The notes: a model not told the origin generated them from the sequence alone. DNA of 64,000 bases from JAJYIW01 sp963781665 (GCA_963781665.1 CAWAGA010000002.1:2108001-2172000), one strand, 5' to 3'; shown: positions 18,092 through 27,260, counted from the stretch's first letter. Translations and numbers: made by a program.

Positions 18092-18896
18092 AGTTCATTC
18101 AAAAGACGGAACATCAATTGCCTATGACCGTTTTGGGCAGGGGCCGGCGTTAATCATGGTAAATGGAGCACTGGCATCTCGCTCAGCGGTGACCTCATCA
18201 TTTTCGAGCAGCAGCGACGCTGGCCTTTCCCAGAATTTTACTGTATTCGCTTTTGACCGGCGGGGACGCGGTGAGAGCGGCGATACACCTCCCTATGCGG
18301 TAGAACGCGAGGTTGAAGATATCGATGCCATCATTTCAGAATCAGGCGGGCCTGCGTATGTCTATGGCCATTCTTCTGGAGCGATCCTGGCCCTTGAAGC
18401 AGCCCGCCAGCTGCCGGGCAGGATCACCAGGTTGGCTTTATATGAGCCGCCGTTCATTATCGATGACAGCCGGCCCCCGGTCCCTGCGGATTATATTCAG
18501 CACCTGCTCGAATTGGCTCGTCAGGACCACCGGAACGAAATCCTGACGTATTTCATGACCCAGGCATTAAGGGTATCCCCGGAAGAGCTGGTCCATATGC
18601 AAAATTCACCGATGTGGGCGGCATTCAAAAAAATGGCGCATACCGTCGTCTATGATAGCATCATCAGTGCCGATGTCATGCAGGGTCGTCCTGAGCCACT
18701 CGATCGTTGGGCTTCGGTTAAGATTCCCACTCTGGTTATGGATGGGGGAGATAGCCCGGCATTCATGCACCATGGCGCAGAAACCCTGACGGGCATCCTC
18801 CCTAACGCAAAGCATCGCCGTTTTCCTGGCCAGAGCTACGGAGCCGCCAAGGAAGTTCTGGTTCCCGAATTGATAAAATTTTTCAGGAGCGATTAA
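18084..18896 (+). CDS. Alpha/beta hydrolase
   Basis: This 270-residue alpha/beta hydrolase has the nucleophile elbow GHSSGA (Ser97), an oxyanion-region VNGAL in place of the common HGG, and DRRGRGESG after strand 4. The usual catalytic Asp is plausibly in VMDGGDSPAF. Toward the end, where the His is expected, the sequence reads FPGQSYGAAK, so the canonical His is not obvious. It begins inside the ArsR-SRPBCC gene (ATGGATAA overlap) and is followed two bases later by a RibD-like reductase, so all three are one transcript, probably controlled by the ArsR domain. Confidence 0.82.
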   Translation: MDKVHSKDGTSIAYDRFGQGPALIMVNGALASRSAVTSSFSSSSDAGLSQNFTVFAFDRRGRGESGDTPPYAVEREVEDIDAIISESGGPAYVYGHSSGAILALEAARQLPGRITRLALYEPPFIIDDSRPPVPADYIQHLLELARQDHRNEILTYFMTQALRVSPEELVHMQNSPMWAAFKKMAHTVVYDSIISADVMQGRPEPLDRWASVKIPTLVMDGGDSPAFMHHGAETLTGILPNAKHRRFPGQSYGAAKEVLVPELIKFFRSD

Positions 18897-18898
18897 CC

Positions 18899-19513
18899 AT
18901 GGGAAAAGTCAGCGCAGAATTCTCGATGTCGCTGGATGGGTTTGTCGCTGGGCAAAATGACAGTCCAGAAAATTCGTTGGGAGACGGTGGAGAACAACTC
19001 TTCAGGTGGTACTTCAGCGGCGAGTTAGAGGATGAAGTGCCATCTGGCGCCGGTTCGATCAAGATAAACCGCTCTGGGGCTGAGCTTGTCCGCGCAGCCG
19101 GCCAAACACATGGCGCATTGGTAACCGGGCGGAGGACGTTCGATATCGCCCACGCCTGGGGGGGCAAACACCCTCTGGACATACCGGTCGTCGTTGTTAC
19201 CCATCGGGTAGCACAGGAATGGGTCAAGCCAGGTTCAATCTTCACCTTCGTGACCGATGGAATCGAAAGCGCAATCGAAAAAGCAAGGAAGATTGCTGGC
19301 GGTAAGGATGTCGCCGTCGGTGGGCCAAGTATTGCAAAGCAGTGCCTCAAAACTGGCCTTATGGACGAAATCCGCATCGATTTGGCGCCGGTCTTGCTCG
19401 GTAAGGGTATCCGCATGTTCGATTACCTGGGGATCGAACCGGTTGACCTGGAGCTGGTAGAAGTGACCACAGCCCCGGACGTGGTTCATTTGACTTACCG
19501 GGTGATCAAGTAA
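18899..19513 (+). CDS. Dihydrofolate-reductase-like (RibD C-terminal domain) protein, copy 1
   Basis: This 204-residue protein has the RibD C-terminal/DHFR fold: an N-terminal MSLDGFVAG strand-loop, the cofactor-side VTGRRTFDIAHAW motif, and GGPSIAKQCLKTGLMDEIRIDLAPVLLGKGIRMF, the classic end of the family. NADPH-dependent reduction is the family activity but the substrate is unknown; many members are stand-alone oxidoreductases of unclear role. ATG 18899 follows the upstream stop by two bases. A second, more distant member is on the minus strand at 25063-25626. Confidence 0.85.
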   Translation: MGKVSAEFSMSLDGFVAGQNDSPENSLGDGGEQLFRWYFSGELEDEVPSGAGSIKINRSGAELVRAAGQTHGALVTGRRTFDIAHAWGGKHPLDIPVVVVTHRVAQEWVKPGSIFTFVTDGIESAIEKARKIAGGKDVAVGGPSIAKQCLKTGLMDEIRIDLAPVLLGKGIRMFDYLGIEPVDLELVEVTTAPDVVHLTYRVIK

Positions 19514-19564
19514 TTCATAACCAGCCATTGAGAGCTAAGTTAAATCTCGAACGGGAGGTACAAA

Positions 19565-19807
19565 GTGGATCAAGGTCATTATTTCCAGGTAAATGATCTC
19601 GCTCTTTTTTATGAAATCCACACGAACGGCCCATTCAGTTGAAATTTTTGGCCTGTTGGGCGGCGGTAAAACCGAACTGGCTGAGATGAGGCACACATGC
19701 TCCCCGCTCGCCTCGTCCTCTTGGCGGCAACGACCCATTACAATATCATTTCATCGCTTATACTGGCAGCAGCTATCCTTCCATTCATGGAAACGCCAGA
19801 GTTGTAA
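19565..19807 (+). pseudogene. Alpha/beta hydrolase remnant
   Basis: GTG 19565 follows a good SD (GGGAGGT, 19553-19559) and encodes VDQGHYFQVNDLALFYEIHTNG, a typical alpha/beta hydrolase N-terminus, but TGA stops it after 25 codons. In another frame, ATG 19697 to TAA 19807 encodes the typical hydrolase C-terminus, including AATTHYNI with the catalytic-His context and LPFMETPEL. About 200 internal codons are missing. It lies at the end of the ArsR-hydrolase-reductase operon and is a clear deletion remnant. Confidence 0.7.
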
Positions 19808-19893
19808 GCAATTTCAATTAACAAGCCTATAAACAACCTGCTCTTTGGATACAATAATCGATATATTGGAGGTAACAAGCGAGAATCAGCGGT

Positions 19894-20814
19894 ATGACCG
19901 AGAGCAATGATTTTTGGGATTTGTATTGGGAGATGCGCTTGCAACCCATGGAGAACCTGGGCAAACGCGCGGCCATCCTGGCCGCCTCTGACCTGATTCG
20001 CAGCATTGCACGGCAGGACATTCGCCCTCTGCGCTTGCTTGAATTGGGCTGCGGCGAAGGCCAGATTATTGGGACGCTGCTCAACGCCCATTCCCAGGTA
20101 TGCTCCTCCGGGGATTCGGTCGGCGTCGATTATAACGCCCGGTCTCTGGTACGCTGCCAGCAGGATTTTCCTGGTTTCCGCCGGATTGAAGGTGATTTCA
20201 CCGATCCGGACTTGTTAGCACAATTAGGCAGGTTTGATGTTGTGCTGCTGGTCAATGCTCTCCACGAAGTATATTCTGATACTTTTTCTCCTGAGCTGGA
20301 CGAAATTGACATTCCGCTCGCCAAACAGCGAGTGAAGCAGGCTTTAGCCGCTGCGACTGGCTGCCTGGGGCCGGCCGGCTGGCTGGTCTTATTCGATGGT
20401 TTGGAGCCACCGGGAGATCCATTCCAGGTGGTGCGCATTCGTTTTCAGGACAGCCAGGCATTTCAGGAGTTTAAAACCTTCGTTCAGGAGTATCAGCCCT
20501 TCCATATCAATTATCACCAGGCTTCAAACCCATTGCAGGTTGAGCTTTCACGGCGTGATTTTACCCGTTACATCACCAAATCGATTTTTCTTGCCAAGCC
20601 GCTGTGGAAAACGGAAAGGTTACAAAGCTACCAGTATTTTACGGAAGCAGAATTTAGGTCAACCTGCGCTGCGCTTGGCTTGAAAATATCAGAGCTGCGG
20701 CTGTTGACCGTAAATGAAGATAAATGGCGTCGAAAAGTAGAGATAATAACAGATGGAGAAATTTTCCCCGACGAGCATGTCCTGATCCTGGCCCAGCAGG
20801 ATGGCTGCTCTTAG
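19894..20814 (+). CDS. SAM-dependent methyltransferase
   Basis: This 306-residue class I methyltransferase has motif I LLELGCGEGQIIGTLL (~48-63), an acidic end of strand 2 in VGVDYNARSL, and DVVLLVNALHEV as motif IV. The C-terminal ~100 residues (QVVRIRFQDSQAFQEF onward) are less typical and may define the substrate. No partner gene points to a substrate. ATG 19894 is the first in-frame start; no strong SD is visible. Confidence 0.82.
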   Translation: MTESNDFWDLYWEMRLQPMENLGKRAAILAASDLIRSIARQDIRPLRLLELGCGEGQIIGTLLNAHSQVCSSGDSVGVDYNARSLVRCQQDFPGFRRIEGDFTDPDLLAQLGRFDVVLLVNALHEVYSDTFSPELDEIDIPLAKQRVKQALAAATGCLGPAGWLVLFDGLEPPGDPFQVVRIRFQDSQAFQEFKTFVQEYQPFHINYHQASNPLQVELSRRDFTRYITKSIFLAKPLWKTERLQSYQYFTEAEFRSTCAALGLKISELRLLTVNEDKWRRKVEIITDGEIFPDEHVLILAQQDGCS

Positions 20815-20875
20815 TCTATTCTCCATCTGACTGAAAAAACGCATTGACCGTTTAGTTCATCTCTTACCAATCATT

Positions 20876-21109
20876 CTAGAAAATTGCCTGGTGATTTTTT
20901 ACCGGGTTCGACATTGCAATCACGGGAGAATTTCCCTGATTTCCAGCGCCACCGGCTTGTTTGAATTTAGTGACCGGTTGTGGTTGTTCATGGGTATCGA
21001 CACAAACACCCATTTCGGCTAATTGTTTGCTCGAGAAAAAAGTCTCGATAGTCGCGGTGAAAAAAACCAGCGGCAGAAGTAAAATGAGAAGAATGATACA
21101 GGCGAACAT
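20876..21109 (-). CDS. Small membrane-anchored protein
   Basis: This 77-residue product starts at an ATG preceded by AAAGGAGGTCGTC on the minus strand, one of the strongest SD sequences in the window. Residues ~3-22 form one hydrophobic helix (CIILLILLLPLVFF), and the rest is short, polar and poorly structured. It has no recognisable family. It lies alone between a methyltransferase and a GNAT gene on the opposite strand, in a stretch (20815-21310) otherwise without genes. The strong SD and the helix right at the start argue it is real. Confidence 0.55.
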   Translation of the reverse strand: MFACIILLILLLPLVFFTATIETFFSSKQLAEMGVCVDTHEQPQPVTKFKQAGGAGNQGNSPVIAMSNPVKNHQAIF

Positions 21110-21310
21110 GACGACCTCCTTTGATGCTCCTTTACGATCATATAATACCCATAAGTGAAATAATGCACACTCACCAGTAGAATGGTTTTGATACTGTCCT
21201 GTTGGACAGGCTTTTGCGGTTTGCCTGGCAGCTGGAAATCCTCTTTCCTTACCGTATGCTAAAATTTGTAAACAAAAGGTCAGATTTGGATTGGCCGGGG
21301 AGGTTTATCT

Positions 21311-22261
21311 GTGCAGGCTATTTTTCGCCCTTACCAGAGGGAAGATGATTTCTGGCGAATGCGCGCTTTTCTTCGCCAGGTTTTTTTCCTGAACCAGCGC
21401 CTCGAGCGCAGTTGGCATGTAGCCCGGTTAGATTATGCCCGTTGGCATTCCTGTTTGAACTGCGCCGGGGTGCGCCTTGAAGATGTAGCTTTCCTTTGGG
21501 AGCAAGAAGGTCAGTTGGTATCCTTCCTGATGCCTGATGGTGGACCCGGTGAAGCGCATCTTCTGGTGCATCCTGAATTGCGCACACCTGAACTCGAAGA
21601 AGAAATGCTGGCTGTGGCGGAGGAGCGGTTGGCTAAGGTCTTGCCTGATAGCTCGAGAAAATTATGTGTGTGGGCCGCGGAACAGGACATCCAGCGTCAG
21701 GAGTTATTGCAGCGGAGGGGATATAACAAGGGGAATTGGCCTGAGCACCAGTGGCATCGTGATTTGGATGAACTCATTCCTGCCCAACCAGTCCCACCGG
21801 GTTACACCATCCGACCCCTGGGAGACGGGCTCGAGCTGCTCGAACGCTGTTACGCTTCGGGCCTGGGGTTCCACGAAGGAGATATCAAAGTTGCCGTCGA
21901 AAACAGGGCTGACCCCACCTGGTACCGTAATATCCAGTTGGCTCCCCTCTACCGCCGGGATTTAGATCTGGTTGCTATTGCGCCGGATGGAGCGGTTGCT
22001 TCTTTTTGCACCATCTGGTTTGATGATGTAACCCGCAGTGCCTATTTTGAGCCGGTCGCCACGGTACCCGCCTACCAGAAAAAAGGACTGGGGAAAGCCG
22101 TGATGATCGAGGGCTTGCGTCGTTTGCAGCGTATGGGGGCGACGCGAGCTTTCGTCGGCGGTTACAGCGCCGCTGCTAACGCCTTATATCGGTCAGTGAT
22201 GGGTCCGGCCCATGAGCTGGATGAACCCTGGGTGAAGGAATGGCATGCATCCCTATTATGA
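21311..22261 (+). CDS. GNAT acetyltransferase (double-domain type)
   Basis: This 316-residue protein starts at GTG 21311 and looks like a two-domain GNAT. The C-terminal half has the acetyl-CoA motif VPAYQKKGLGKAVMIEGLRRL and the final AAANALYRSVMG. The N-terminal half (FRPYQREDDFWRMRAFLR; LLVHPELRTPELEEEML) has the fold pattern but a degenerate CoA site. The acceptor is unknown. Its last 17 bases overlap the start of the following hydrolase gene, so the two are co-translated. Confidence 0.82.
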   Translation: MQAIFRPYQREDDFWRMRAFLRQVFFLNQRLERSWHVARLDYARWHSCLNCAGVRLEDVAFLWEQEGQLVSFLMPDGGPGEAHLLVHPELRTPELEEEMLAVAEERLAKVLPDSSRKLCVWAAEQDIQRQELLQRRGYNKGNWPEHQWHRDLDELIPAQPVPPGYTIRPLGDGLELLERCYASGLGFHEGDIKVAVENRADPTWYRNIQLAPLYRRDLDLVAIAPDGAVASFCTIWFDDVTRSAYFEPVATVPAYQKKGLGKAVMIEGLRRLQRMGATRAFVGGYSAAANALYRSVMGPAHELDEPWVKEWHASLL

Positions 22262-23042
22262 GCAGGCTGGCGCAGGGAATTCACTGGTATTTGTTCACGG
22301 TGCTTTTGCTGATGGGCGCATCTGGGACCCTCAGTGGAAATATTTTTCACCGAACTACCGGCTGCTGCGTTACGATCTGCGCGGCCACGGGAGAACGGGA
22401 CCAACCCAACTGGATCGCTACTCCATTTTCACCTTTGCTGATGATTTGAAATTATTGTTAGATTCACTTGAAATTGTGTCGCCAATTGTTTGTGGTTTGT
22501 CGTGGGGCGGGAGCATCGCCCAGGCGTTTGCTGTGAAGTACCCGGGCAGACTTAAAGGATTGGTCCTGGCGGGAAGTGCGGTTGCGATCGACTTGACGCT
22601 GGTCGATAAGTTTCTATGTAAAGTCCTCTTTCCCAAATGGCTGATGATGCTGACGATCAAGACCATGAGTGTGAAGAAGTTTACATATTTTTCACTTTGG
22701 CTGGCACGGCTAACTCGGGGAAGGCACTGGCTTGGCCGCGATGAAGCAACGACCACATATCTCCAACAGTGCATGCTTCAGATGGATGGCAGCGAATATT
22801 TAAAGGTCTGGGAAGCAATCTACAGCTTTTCCTTACTTCCGCTAGAGCGAATCACCTGCCCAACCCTGGTTATCAATGGTGAGCATGAACCAAAAGGGAC
22901 CTATAAGCATACGGAAGTGCTCATTAAACGGGTACACCGGGCTGAAGCCGAGATTATTCCAGGCTCAAACCATGGCATGAACCTGGAAAATCCGCAAGAA
23001 TTTAATGAACACCTGGAAAGGTTCATTATGGCTGTATTTTGA
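22245..23042 (+). CDS. Alpha/beta hydrolase
   Basis: This 265-residue serine hydrolase has all landmarks: VFVHGAFADGRIWD as oxyanion loop, YDLRGHGRTG, the nucleophile elbow GLSWGG (Ser86), the acid strand LVINGEHEPK and the catalytic His in PGSNHGMNLENP. It most resembles pimeloyl-ACP esterase/haloperoxidase-like hydrolases of broad substrate range. It begins inside the GNAT gene in a different frame, indicating translational coupling. Confidence 0.87.
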   Translation: MHPYYEQAGAGNSLVFVHGAFADGRIWDPQWKYFSPNYRLLRYDLRGHGRTGPTQLDRYSIFTFADDLKLLLDSLEIVSPIVCGLSWGGSIAQAFAVKYPGRLKGLVLAGSAVAIDLTLVDKFLCKVLFPKWLMMLTIKTMSVKKFTYFSLWLARLTRGRHWLGRDEATTTYLQQCMLQMDGSEYLKVWEAIYSFSLLPLERITCPTLVINGEHEPKGTYKHTEVLIKRVHRAEAEIIPGSNHGMNLENPQEFNEHLERFIMAVF

Positions 23043-23086
23043 GAGTGGAGCAAAAACCATAAGCAATGAAAATTAATAGTGAACTA

Positions 23087-23950
23087 TTAAATAATCCTGG
23101 CAATTACTCCAATCCAATCCGTTTCGGTTTCATAAGGCCTTCCGGTCAGGTCTCCCCATAGGCTTTCAACGACAAATCCATGGGCTTCCAGTTCGCTCTG
23201 GATGGTTTCGGCGGTGAAATCCTGGAACCAGTTGCGATAGTTGCTGATTTCCCCGTTTTCTTCGATAACAGTGTATTGGTCAAGGTAAATATTTCCTTCA
23301 TATGAGAACCCCTGCTCCAGTACCAGATGCGGGCCAGGTTTCCAGAAACCGCTCTGAGCGGCATACCAGCCATTTTTCAATCCTGCATGCTGGCGGAGAA
23401 AAGGGGTTGTAACATCCAGGACAAAATATCCACCGGGTTTCAGCGCCCGGTGCACATTGGCAAGCAGGTGAGATCGTTGTTCAGGGGAAAGGGGACAGAA
23501 GTCGCCATAGATCAGTAAGGCGGCGTCATACCGGCATTCATCTTCCAGAAGGAGATAGTCCTGACAGCGATAGGTGATTTCCAAACCTTCGTTTTGAGCA
23601 GCTACAATTGCATGATTGATGGAATTAACCGAGAAATCCACCCCGGTGACCTTCAAACCGCAACGCGCCAGCCTTAATGTATACAATCCCGGCCCACAGC
23701 CCAGGTCGAGCAGGCTGTCGCCCGCTTTCAAATCCAGGCTCTTTACGATCCATTCTACTGTTCGCTGAATGGTCAGCGGGCGGCGACTGGCAGCGTCCGT
23801 GTTTGGATCCAAATGGGCAGCCAGCATCTGTTGGGCGATATGGGCGTCTGTCCAGAATTCTGGCTCGCCCGGCGAAAAGGGTTCAGGTTTATCCTGCAAA
23901 TGACGAATCAGATTGATCGAGAACCGAGAAGATTGATTATCAGCGTTCAC
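23087..23950 (-). CDS. SAM-dependent methyltransferase
   Basis: This 287-residue class I methyltransferase has motif I LLDLGCGPGLYTLRLA (~80-95), VTGVDFSVNSI (strand 2 with acidic end) and LKPGGYFVLDVTTP. A GTG start at 23950 follows GGAGG on the minus strand. The N-terminal ~60 residues include FWTDAHIAQQMLAAHL, a pattern seen in a group of stand-alone methyltransferases of unknown substrate. It is convergent with the hydrolase gene at 22245-23042, 44 bases apart. Confidence 0.85.
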   Translation of the reverse strand: MNADNQSSRFSINLIRHLQDKPEPFSPGEPEFWTDAHIAQQMLAAHLDPNTDAASRRPLTIQRTVEWIVKSLDLKAGDSLLDLGCGPGLYTLRLARCGLKVTGVDFSVNSINHAIVAAQNEGLEITYRCQDYLLLEDECRYDAALLIYGDFCPLSPEQRSHLLANVHRALKPGGYFVLDVTTPFLRQHAGLKNGWYAAQSGFWKPGPHLVLEQGFSYEGNIYLDQYTVIEENGEISNYRNWFQDFTAETIQSELEAHGFVVESLWGDLTGRPYETETDWIGVIARII

Positions 23951-24098
23951 AGCTTCCTCCGAAACGCGATTTTTGATATGATTATAGTTTTATCCGCTGC
24001 TTCTCTGCTACAATTATTCCTCTTTCGTTTATCCGCCGGCAATCTAAAGATCGAATCGAAATTCTATATACTCTTGGCCACGAATGATAGGAGAAAGA

Positions 24099-25043
24099 AT
24101 GACCGAAAATCCACAAATAACCTGCGAATTGGTCAGCACTGCCATTCTATCTGTAATTCCGGACCGGAAGGTGTTATTCGTGGAGGATAAAGGGGTGTGG
24201 GTTCGCCATCTCTTCAAGGTCGGTCTGGATAACGGTGAAGTCGTTTTTCTCAAGGAAGATATTAATCCTTCCGATCAGCTGTCAGAAAAAGAAGCCTATA
24301 TCACTGAGCTACTTCATAAGCATGGATTACCGGCTCCCCACCTGCTGGCGTGCGGCTCTTCTTGCACTTTGCTGCCTGTACCATTTATCGTTCAAGAGTT
24401 CGTTAGAGGTCAGAGACTCGGAGATTTGTTGAAGATTACAGATGATAAAGACCGGCGAAAAATTTATCGGGCCTTGGGGCAGTTCTATAAAAAACTGCAT
24501 GCGATCACAAACGACCATGCTGGTTGGATCCAAGGAAGCGGAAAAGTGCTGCCATTCTCACCCACCAGGCACCAATACGAAGAAGTTATCTTAAAGATCG
24601 GCGGACTGGCCGTAAGACAGGGCTTGTTAGGGCTTGAAAACTATGATCGCCTAAAACGTCTGTGGTCAGAGAACCTTGATTGGCTCCAGGATTACCCAGT
24701 ATCCCTCGTGGTTACGGCTTTTCACTGGACTATTTCACTTGAGAAAAGCCCTGAATGGCATGTGACCAGGCTGACCGATTTGCACGATGCGCTTTTTTGG
24801 GATGCAGCCTGGGACCTGTCCTATATCAAATACCCGGTGTTTCAAGAACCGCTTGATCCGGTTATGTGGGCTGAGTTTGTCTCTGAATACGGACAGGAAC
24901 CAGTTGACAAACGGTTGCGGTTGTATCGCACCATGCAGTGGCTGGACGCGGCCATGGGAAACTATATGGAGCCGCAAAACTCAGCCCACGAGCGTTGGAG
25001 AGAGAACGTGTGGGACACTTTTCAGCATTTATTGGATATTTGA
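24099..25043 (+). CDS. Aminoglycoside-phosphotransferase-fold protein with altered catalytic loop (probable pseudokinase)
   Basis: This 314-residue protein has the APH/choline-kinase fold: LFKVGLDNGEVVFLKED as the phosphate-binding lysine strand, LLHKHGLPAPHLLACG, and YRALGQFYKKLHAI. Where active kinases read H-x-D-x-H-x-x-N, it reads VTAFHWTIS, so the catalytic Asp is Ala and the Asn is Ile. The later metal-site segment is VTRLTDLHDALFWDAAWDLS, with Asp retained. Phosphotransfer is therefore doubtful, and a binding role or degenerate resistance/storage kinase is more likely. ATG 24099 is chosen because TAGGAG precedes it; an ATG at 24084 is in frame. Confidence 0.72.
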   Translation: MTENPQITCELVSTAILSVIPDRKVLFVEDKGVWVRHLFKVGLDNGEVVFLKEDINPSDQLSEKEAYITELLHKHGLPAPHLLACGSSCTLLPVPFIVQEFVRGQRLGDLLKITDDKDRRKIYRALGQFYKKLHAITNDHAGWIQGSGKVLPFSPTRHQYEEVILKIGGLAVRQGLLGLENYDRLKRLWSENLDWLQDYPVSLVVTAFHWTISLEKSPEWHVTRLTDLHDALFWDAAWDLSYIKYPVFQEPLDPVMWAEFVSEYGQEPVDKRLRLYRTMQWLDAAMGNYMEPQNSAHERWRENVWDTFQHLLDI

Positions 25044-25062
25044 AACCGGGCTGAAACTCTGT

Positions 25063-25626
25063 TTATACCAGGTGATAAATCAGGATCAGCACGCCTGATC
25101 CGACCGGTTTTGCTTCTACCAGCCGCATCGCATGGGTATCGCTGCCTTCGGCGAAAAGCCGCCTGCCCATGCCCAGCACGACTGGGAACATCATTAACCG
25201 GAGTTCATCGACGAGTCTGCGTTGCATCAGGGTGTTCACAAGGCGAACGCTGCCAGCAACCAGCATATCACCGCCCGTTTGGTTTTTCAACTTTTTTACC
25301 TCGTCAACGATATCTTTCTTGATGATGGTGGTATTACTCCAATTGGCCTTCTCCATTGTGGTCGATACGACGAACTTGGGCATACCGTTCATCTTCTCTG
25401 CAAATTCACCTGTTCTGGATGGCCAGGCTTCTGCAAATCCCTGGTAAGTGACCCGACCAAGGAGGAGTGCGCTGCTTCCCATGACTTCATCGAGCTTGAA
25501 CTTATCCCCCTCGGGGCCGCGTTCAAATTGAAAAGCCCACCCGCCGCGTTCGAATTTCTCGGCTCCGCCGGGGTCTTCTACGACTCCATCAAGTGTAATA
25601 AACTCGGATACGATTAATTTACGCAT
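25063..25626 (-). CDS. Dihydrofolate-reductase-like (RibD C-terminal domain) protein, copy 2
   Basis: This 187-residue RibD-C/DHFR-like protein begins MRKLIVSEFITLDGVVEDPGG, the hallmark of the YyaP/YkkA group. It has ALLLGRVTYQGFAEAWPSR and closes with RRLVDELRLMMFPVVLGMGRRLF. The enzyme presumably uses NADPH; the substrate is unknown. It is convergent with the pseudokinase gene and unrelated in context to the copy at 18899-19513. Confidence 0.87.
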   Translation of the reverse strand: MRKLIVSEFITLDGVVEDPGGAEKFERGGWAFQFERGPEGDKFKLDEVMGSSALLLGRVTYQGFAEAWPSRTGEFAEKMNGMPKFVVSTTMEKANWSNTTIIKKDIVDEVKKLKNQTGGDMLVAGSVRLVNTLMQRRLVDELRLMMFPVVLGMGRRLFAEGSDTHAMRLVEAKPVGSGVLILIYHLV

Positions 25627-25781
25627 CTTGGTTTCTCCTTAAAGGTAATGAAATTATACGTTAGCGCATCGAAAAAGTCTACTTTAAATCTAGTGGGTGA
25701 TGCAAGGGGATCGATTGGCTAGCGGTTGTCCTGACAAACCAATGCGCGATTGCGCACCTTGTTTCTAAAATCATCAGGCTG

Positions 25782-25811
25782 TTGATTTTTTCTGGACATA
25801 AAGGCTATAAT
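25782..25811 (+). promoter_or_regulatory. Predicted promoter of the ICMT-like gene
   Basis: TTGATT (25782-25787) and TATAAT (25806-25811) are 18 bases apart, 68 bases before the methyltransferase start at 25880. Confidence 0.45.
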
Positions 25812-25879
25812 TCCAGATATAAATACCGGCAGGTGCGTTCGTTCCGTCCAAGATAGCCATACAGACATTCACTCACGCG

Positions 25880-26443
25880 ATGGACATCCGTATTATCGCC
25901 AGACTTATCGTTTATACCGTGGTGACGGCCATCATACTTCTCGTTTCGCGGCCATCATTGCGGAAGTTCGAATCGCACGGCTTCTTCCGGTTTTTTGCCT
26001 GGGAGGGTATTCTCATTCTCGTTTTGATGAATATCGATCGTTGGTTTGAAAATCCCTTCAGCTTGCTTCAGATCATCTCGTGGCTTCTGTTGTTATTTTT
26101 GTTGTTTCTGGTTATTCAGGGTCAGAGAATGCTGCATTTTTCCGGAAAACCGGAACCTTCTCGTACGGATCCTGCCTTGTTTGAGCTCGAGAAAATGACC
26201 CATTTGATCCAGATCGGGGTATACCGCTATATCCGCCACCCACTTTACAGCTCGCTTTTATTCCTTGCCTGGGGCGTTTGGCTGAAATCAATTTCGCTGA
26301 CACGTGCCTGCCTGGTGTTGGTAATCACGACCTTTCTGGCTCTGACGGCAAAAAGCGAAGAGGGTGAGAATATCGCCTTTTTCGGTGAGGTATACCGGCA
26401 ATATATGAAACAATCGAAGATTTTCATACCCTTTTTGCTTTGA
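25880..26443 (+). CDS. Isoprenylcysteine-methyltransferase-like membrane protein
   Basis: This 187-residue integral membrane protein has about four to five hydrophobic helices. The motif YRYIRHPLYSSLLFLAWG (~115-133) is the SAM-binding RHPxY signature of the ICMT/PEMT family, and the end has GEVYRQYMKQSKIFIPFLL, another family hallmark. Bacterial members methylate small or lipid substrates at the membrane; the target is unknown. Another member of the family is at 31114-31716. A -35/-10 pair lies 68 bases upstream. Confidence 0.82.
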   Translation: MDIRIIARLIVYTVVTAIILLVSRPSLRKFESHGFFRFFAWEGILILVLMNIDRWFENPFSLLQIISWLLLLFLLFLVIQGQRMLHFSGKPEPSRTDPALFELEKMTHLIQIGVYRYIRHPLYSSLLFLAWGVWLKSISLTRACLVLVITTFLALTAKSEEGENIAFFGEVYRQYMKQSKIFIPFLL

Positions 26444-26516
26444 ATGTATCCCGCATTCTTGCAGGGATAAGAATGGGATTCTCTGAGATGTTCAACAATT
26501 TGATTCAAGGATTAAG

Positions 26517-27260
26517 ATGGCGATCCGTATCTTGAACTGCGCCAGCATGTCGCCCTGGTGGCCGCGTTGGCATGTAGGTGCGACCTGTCTCCTGGTCGAT
26601 ACCAATCATGGCCCCGTCCTGGTCGATACCGGCCTGGGATTGCACGACCATTTAGACCCTTCTCGCCTCGTTCGCTTTTTTAAGCGCGGTTTTGGAATCG
26701 TATATGCTCCGGATGAATGCGCCTTCCGTCAGGTGAACCGGATGGGGATACGCCCAGAAGATATTCACCACATCGTGCTTACCCATGCTCATTTTGATCA
26801 TGCCGGGGGGCTGCCCGATTTCCCCTGGACGAAGGTACATATCCACAAGAGGGAGTATGAAGCCATACAACATCCCACCAGGTTGATTGAGCGATTCGCT
26901 TTTGACGCTTTGGATTTTAAACACCATCCGGACTGGGTTTGCTATGAGGACCCGGTTGAAAAATGGTTTGAATTTGATGCGATCCCCCTGCCTTTCTCAC
27001 CGCGGATGTACCTGGTCCCATTATTTGGCCATACGTCAGGGCACTGCGGTGTGGTTGTAGAAGATGGATCTGGCTGGTTGTTTCAAGCTGGAGACGCTTT
27101 GCCTCTCAACGCGCAATTTGGGATTACTCCGGGTTGGCTGAACCGCCTGGTTCTCGGCAGGCATGAACCGCACTTGCATGAATTTAACACAGCTCATCCT
27201 GAAGTGCGTTTACTGGCAGGACATTCATGGAAATCTTTTTTCGATGATGGCAATGAATGA
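26517..27260 (+). CDS. Metallo-beta-lactamase-fold hydrolase
   Basis: This 247-residue MBL-fold enzyme has the metal motif THAHFDHAGG (His90, His92, Asp94, His95), a second His in FGHTSGHCGV and the metal-bridging Asp in LFQAGDALP. The closing HSWKSFF may carry the last metal His. It resembles lactonase/N-acyl-homoserine-lactonase-like hydrolases rather than glyoxalase II, but the substrate is open. Its stop overlaps the start of the following alpha/alpha-toroid gene by eight bases, so the two are coupled. Confidence 0.83.
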   Translation: MAIRILNCASMSPWWPRWHVGATCLLVDTNHGPVLVDTGLGLHDHLDPSRLVRFFKRGFGIVYAPDECAFRQVNRMGIRPEDIHHIVLTHAHFDHAGGLPDFPWTKVHIHKREYEAIQHPTRLIERFAFDALDFKHHPDWVCYEDPVEKWFEFDAIPLPFSPRMYLVPLFGHTSGHCGVVVEDGSGWLFQAGDALPLNAQFGITPGWLNRLVLGRHEPHLHEFNTAHPEVRLLAGHSWKSFFDDGNE

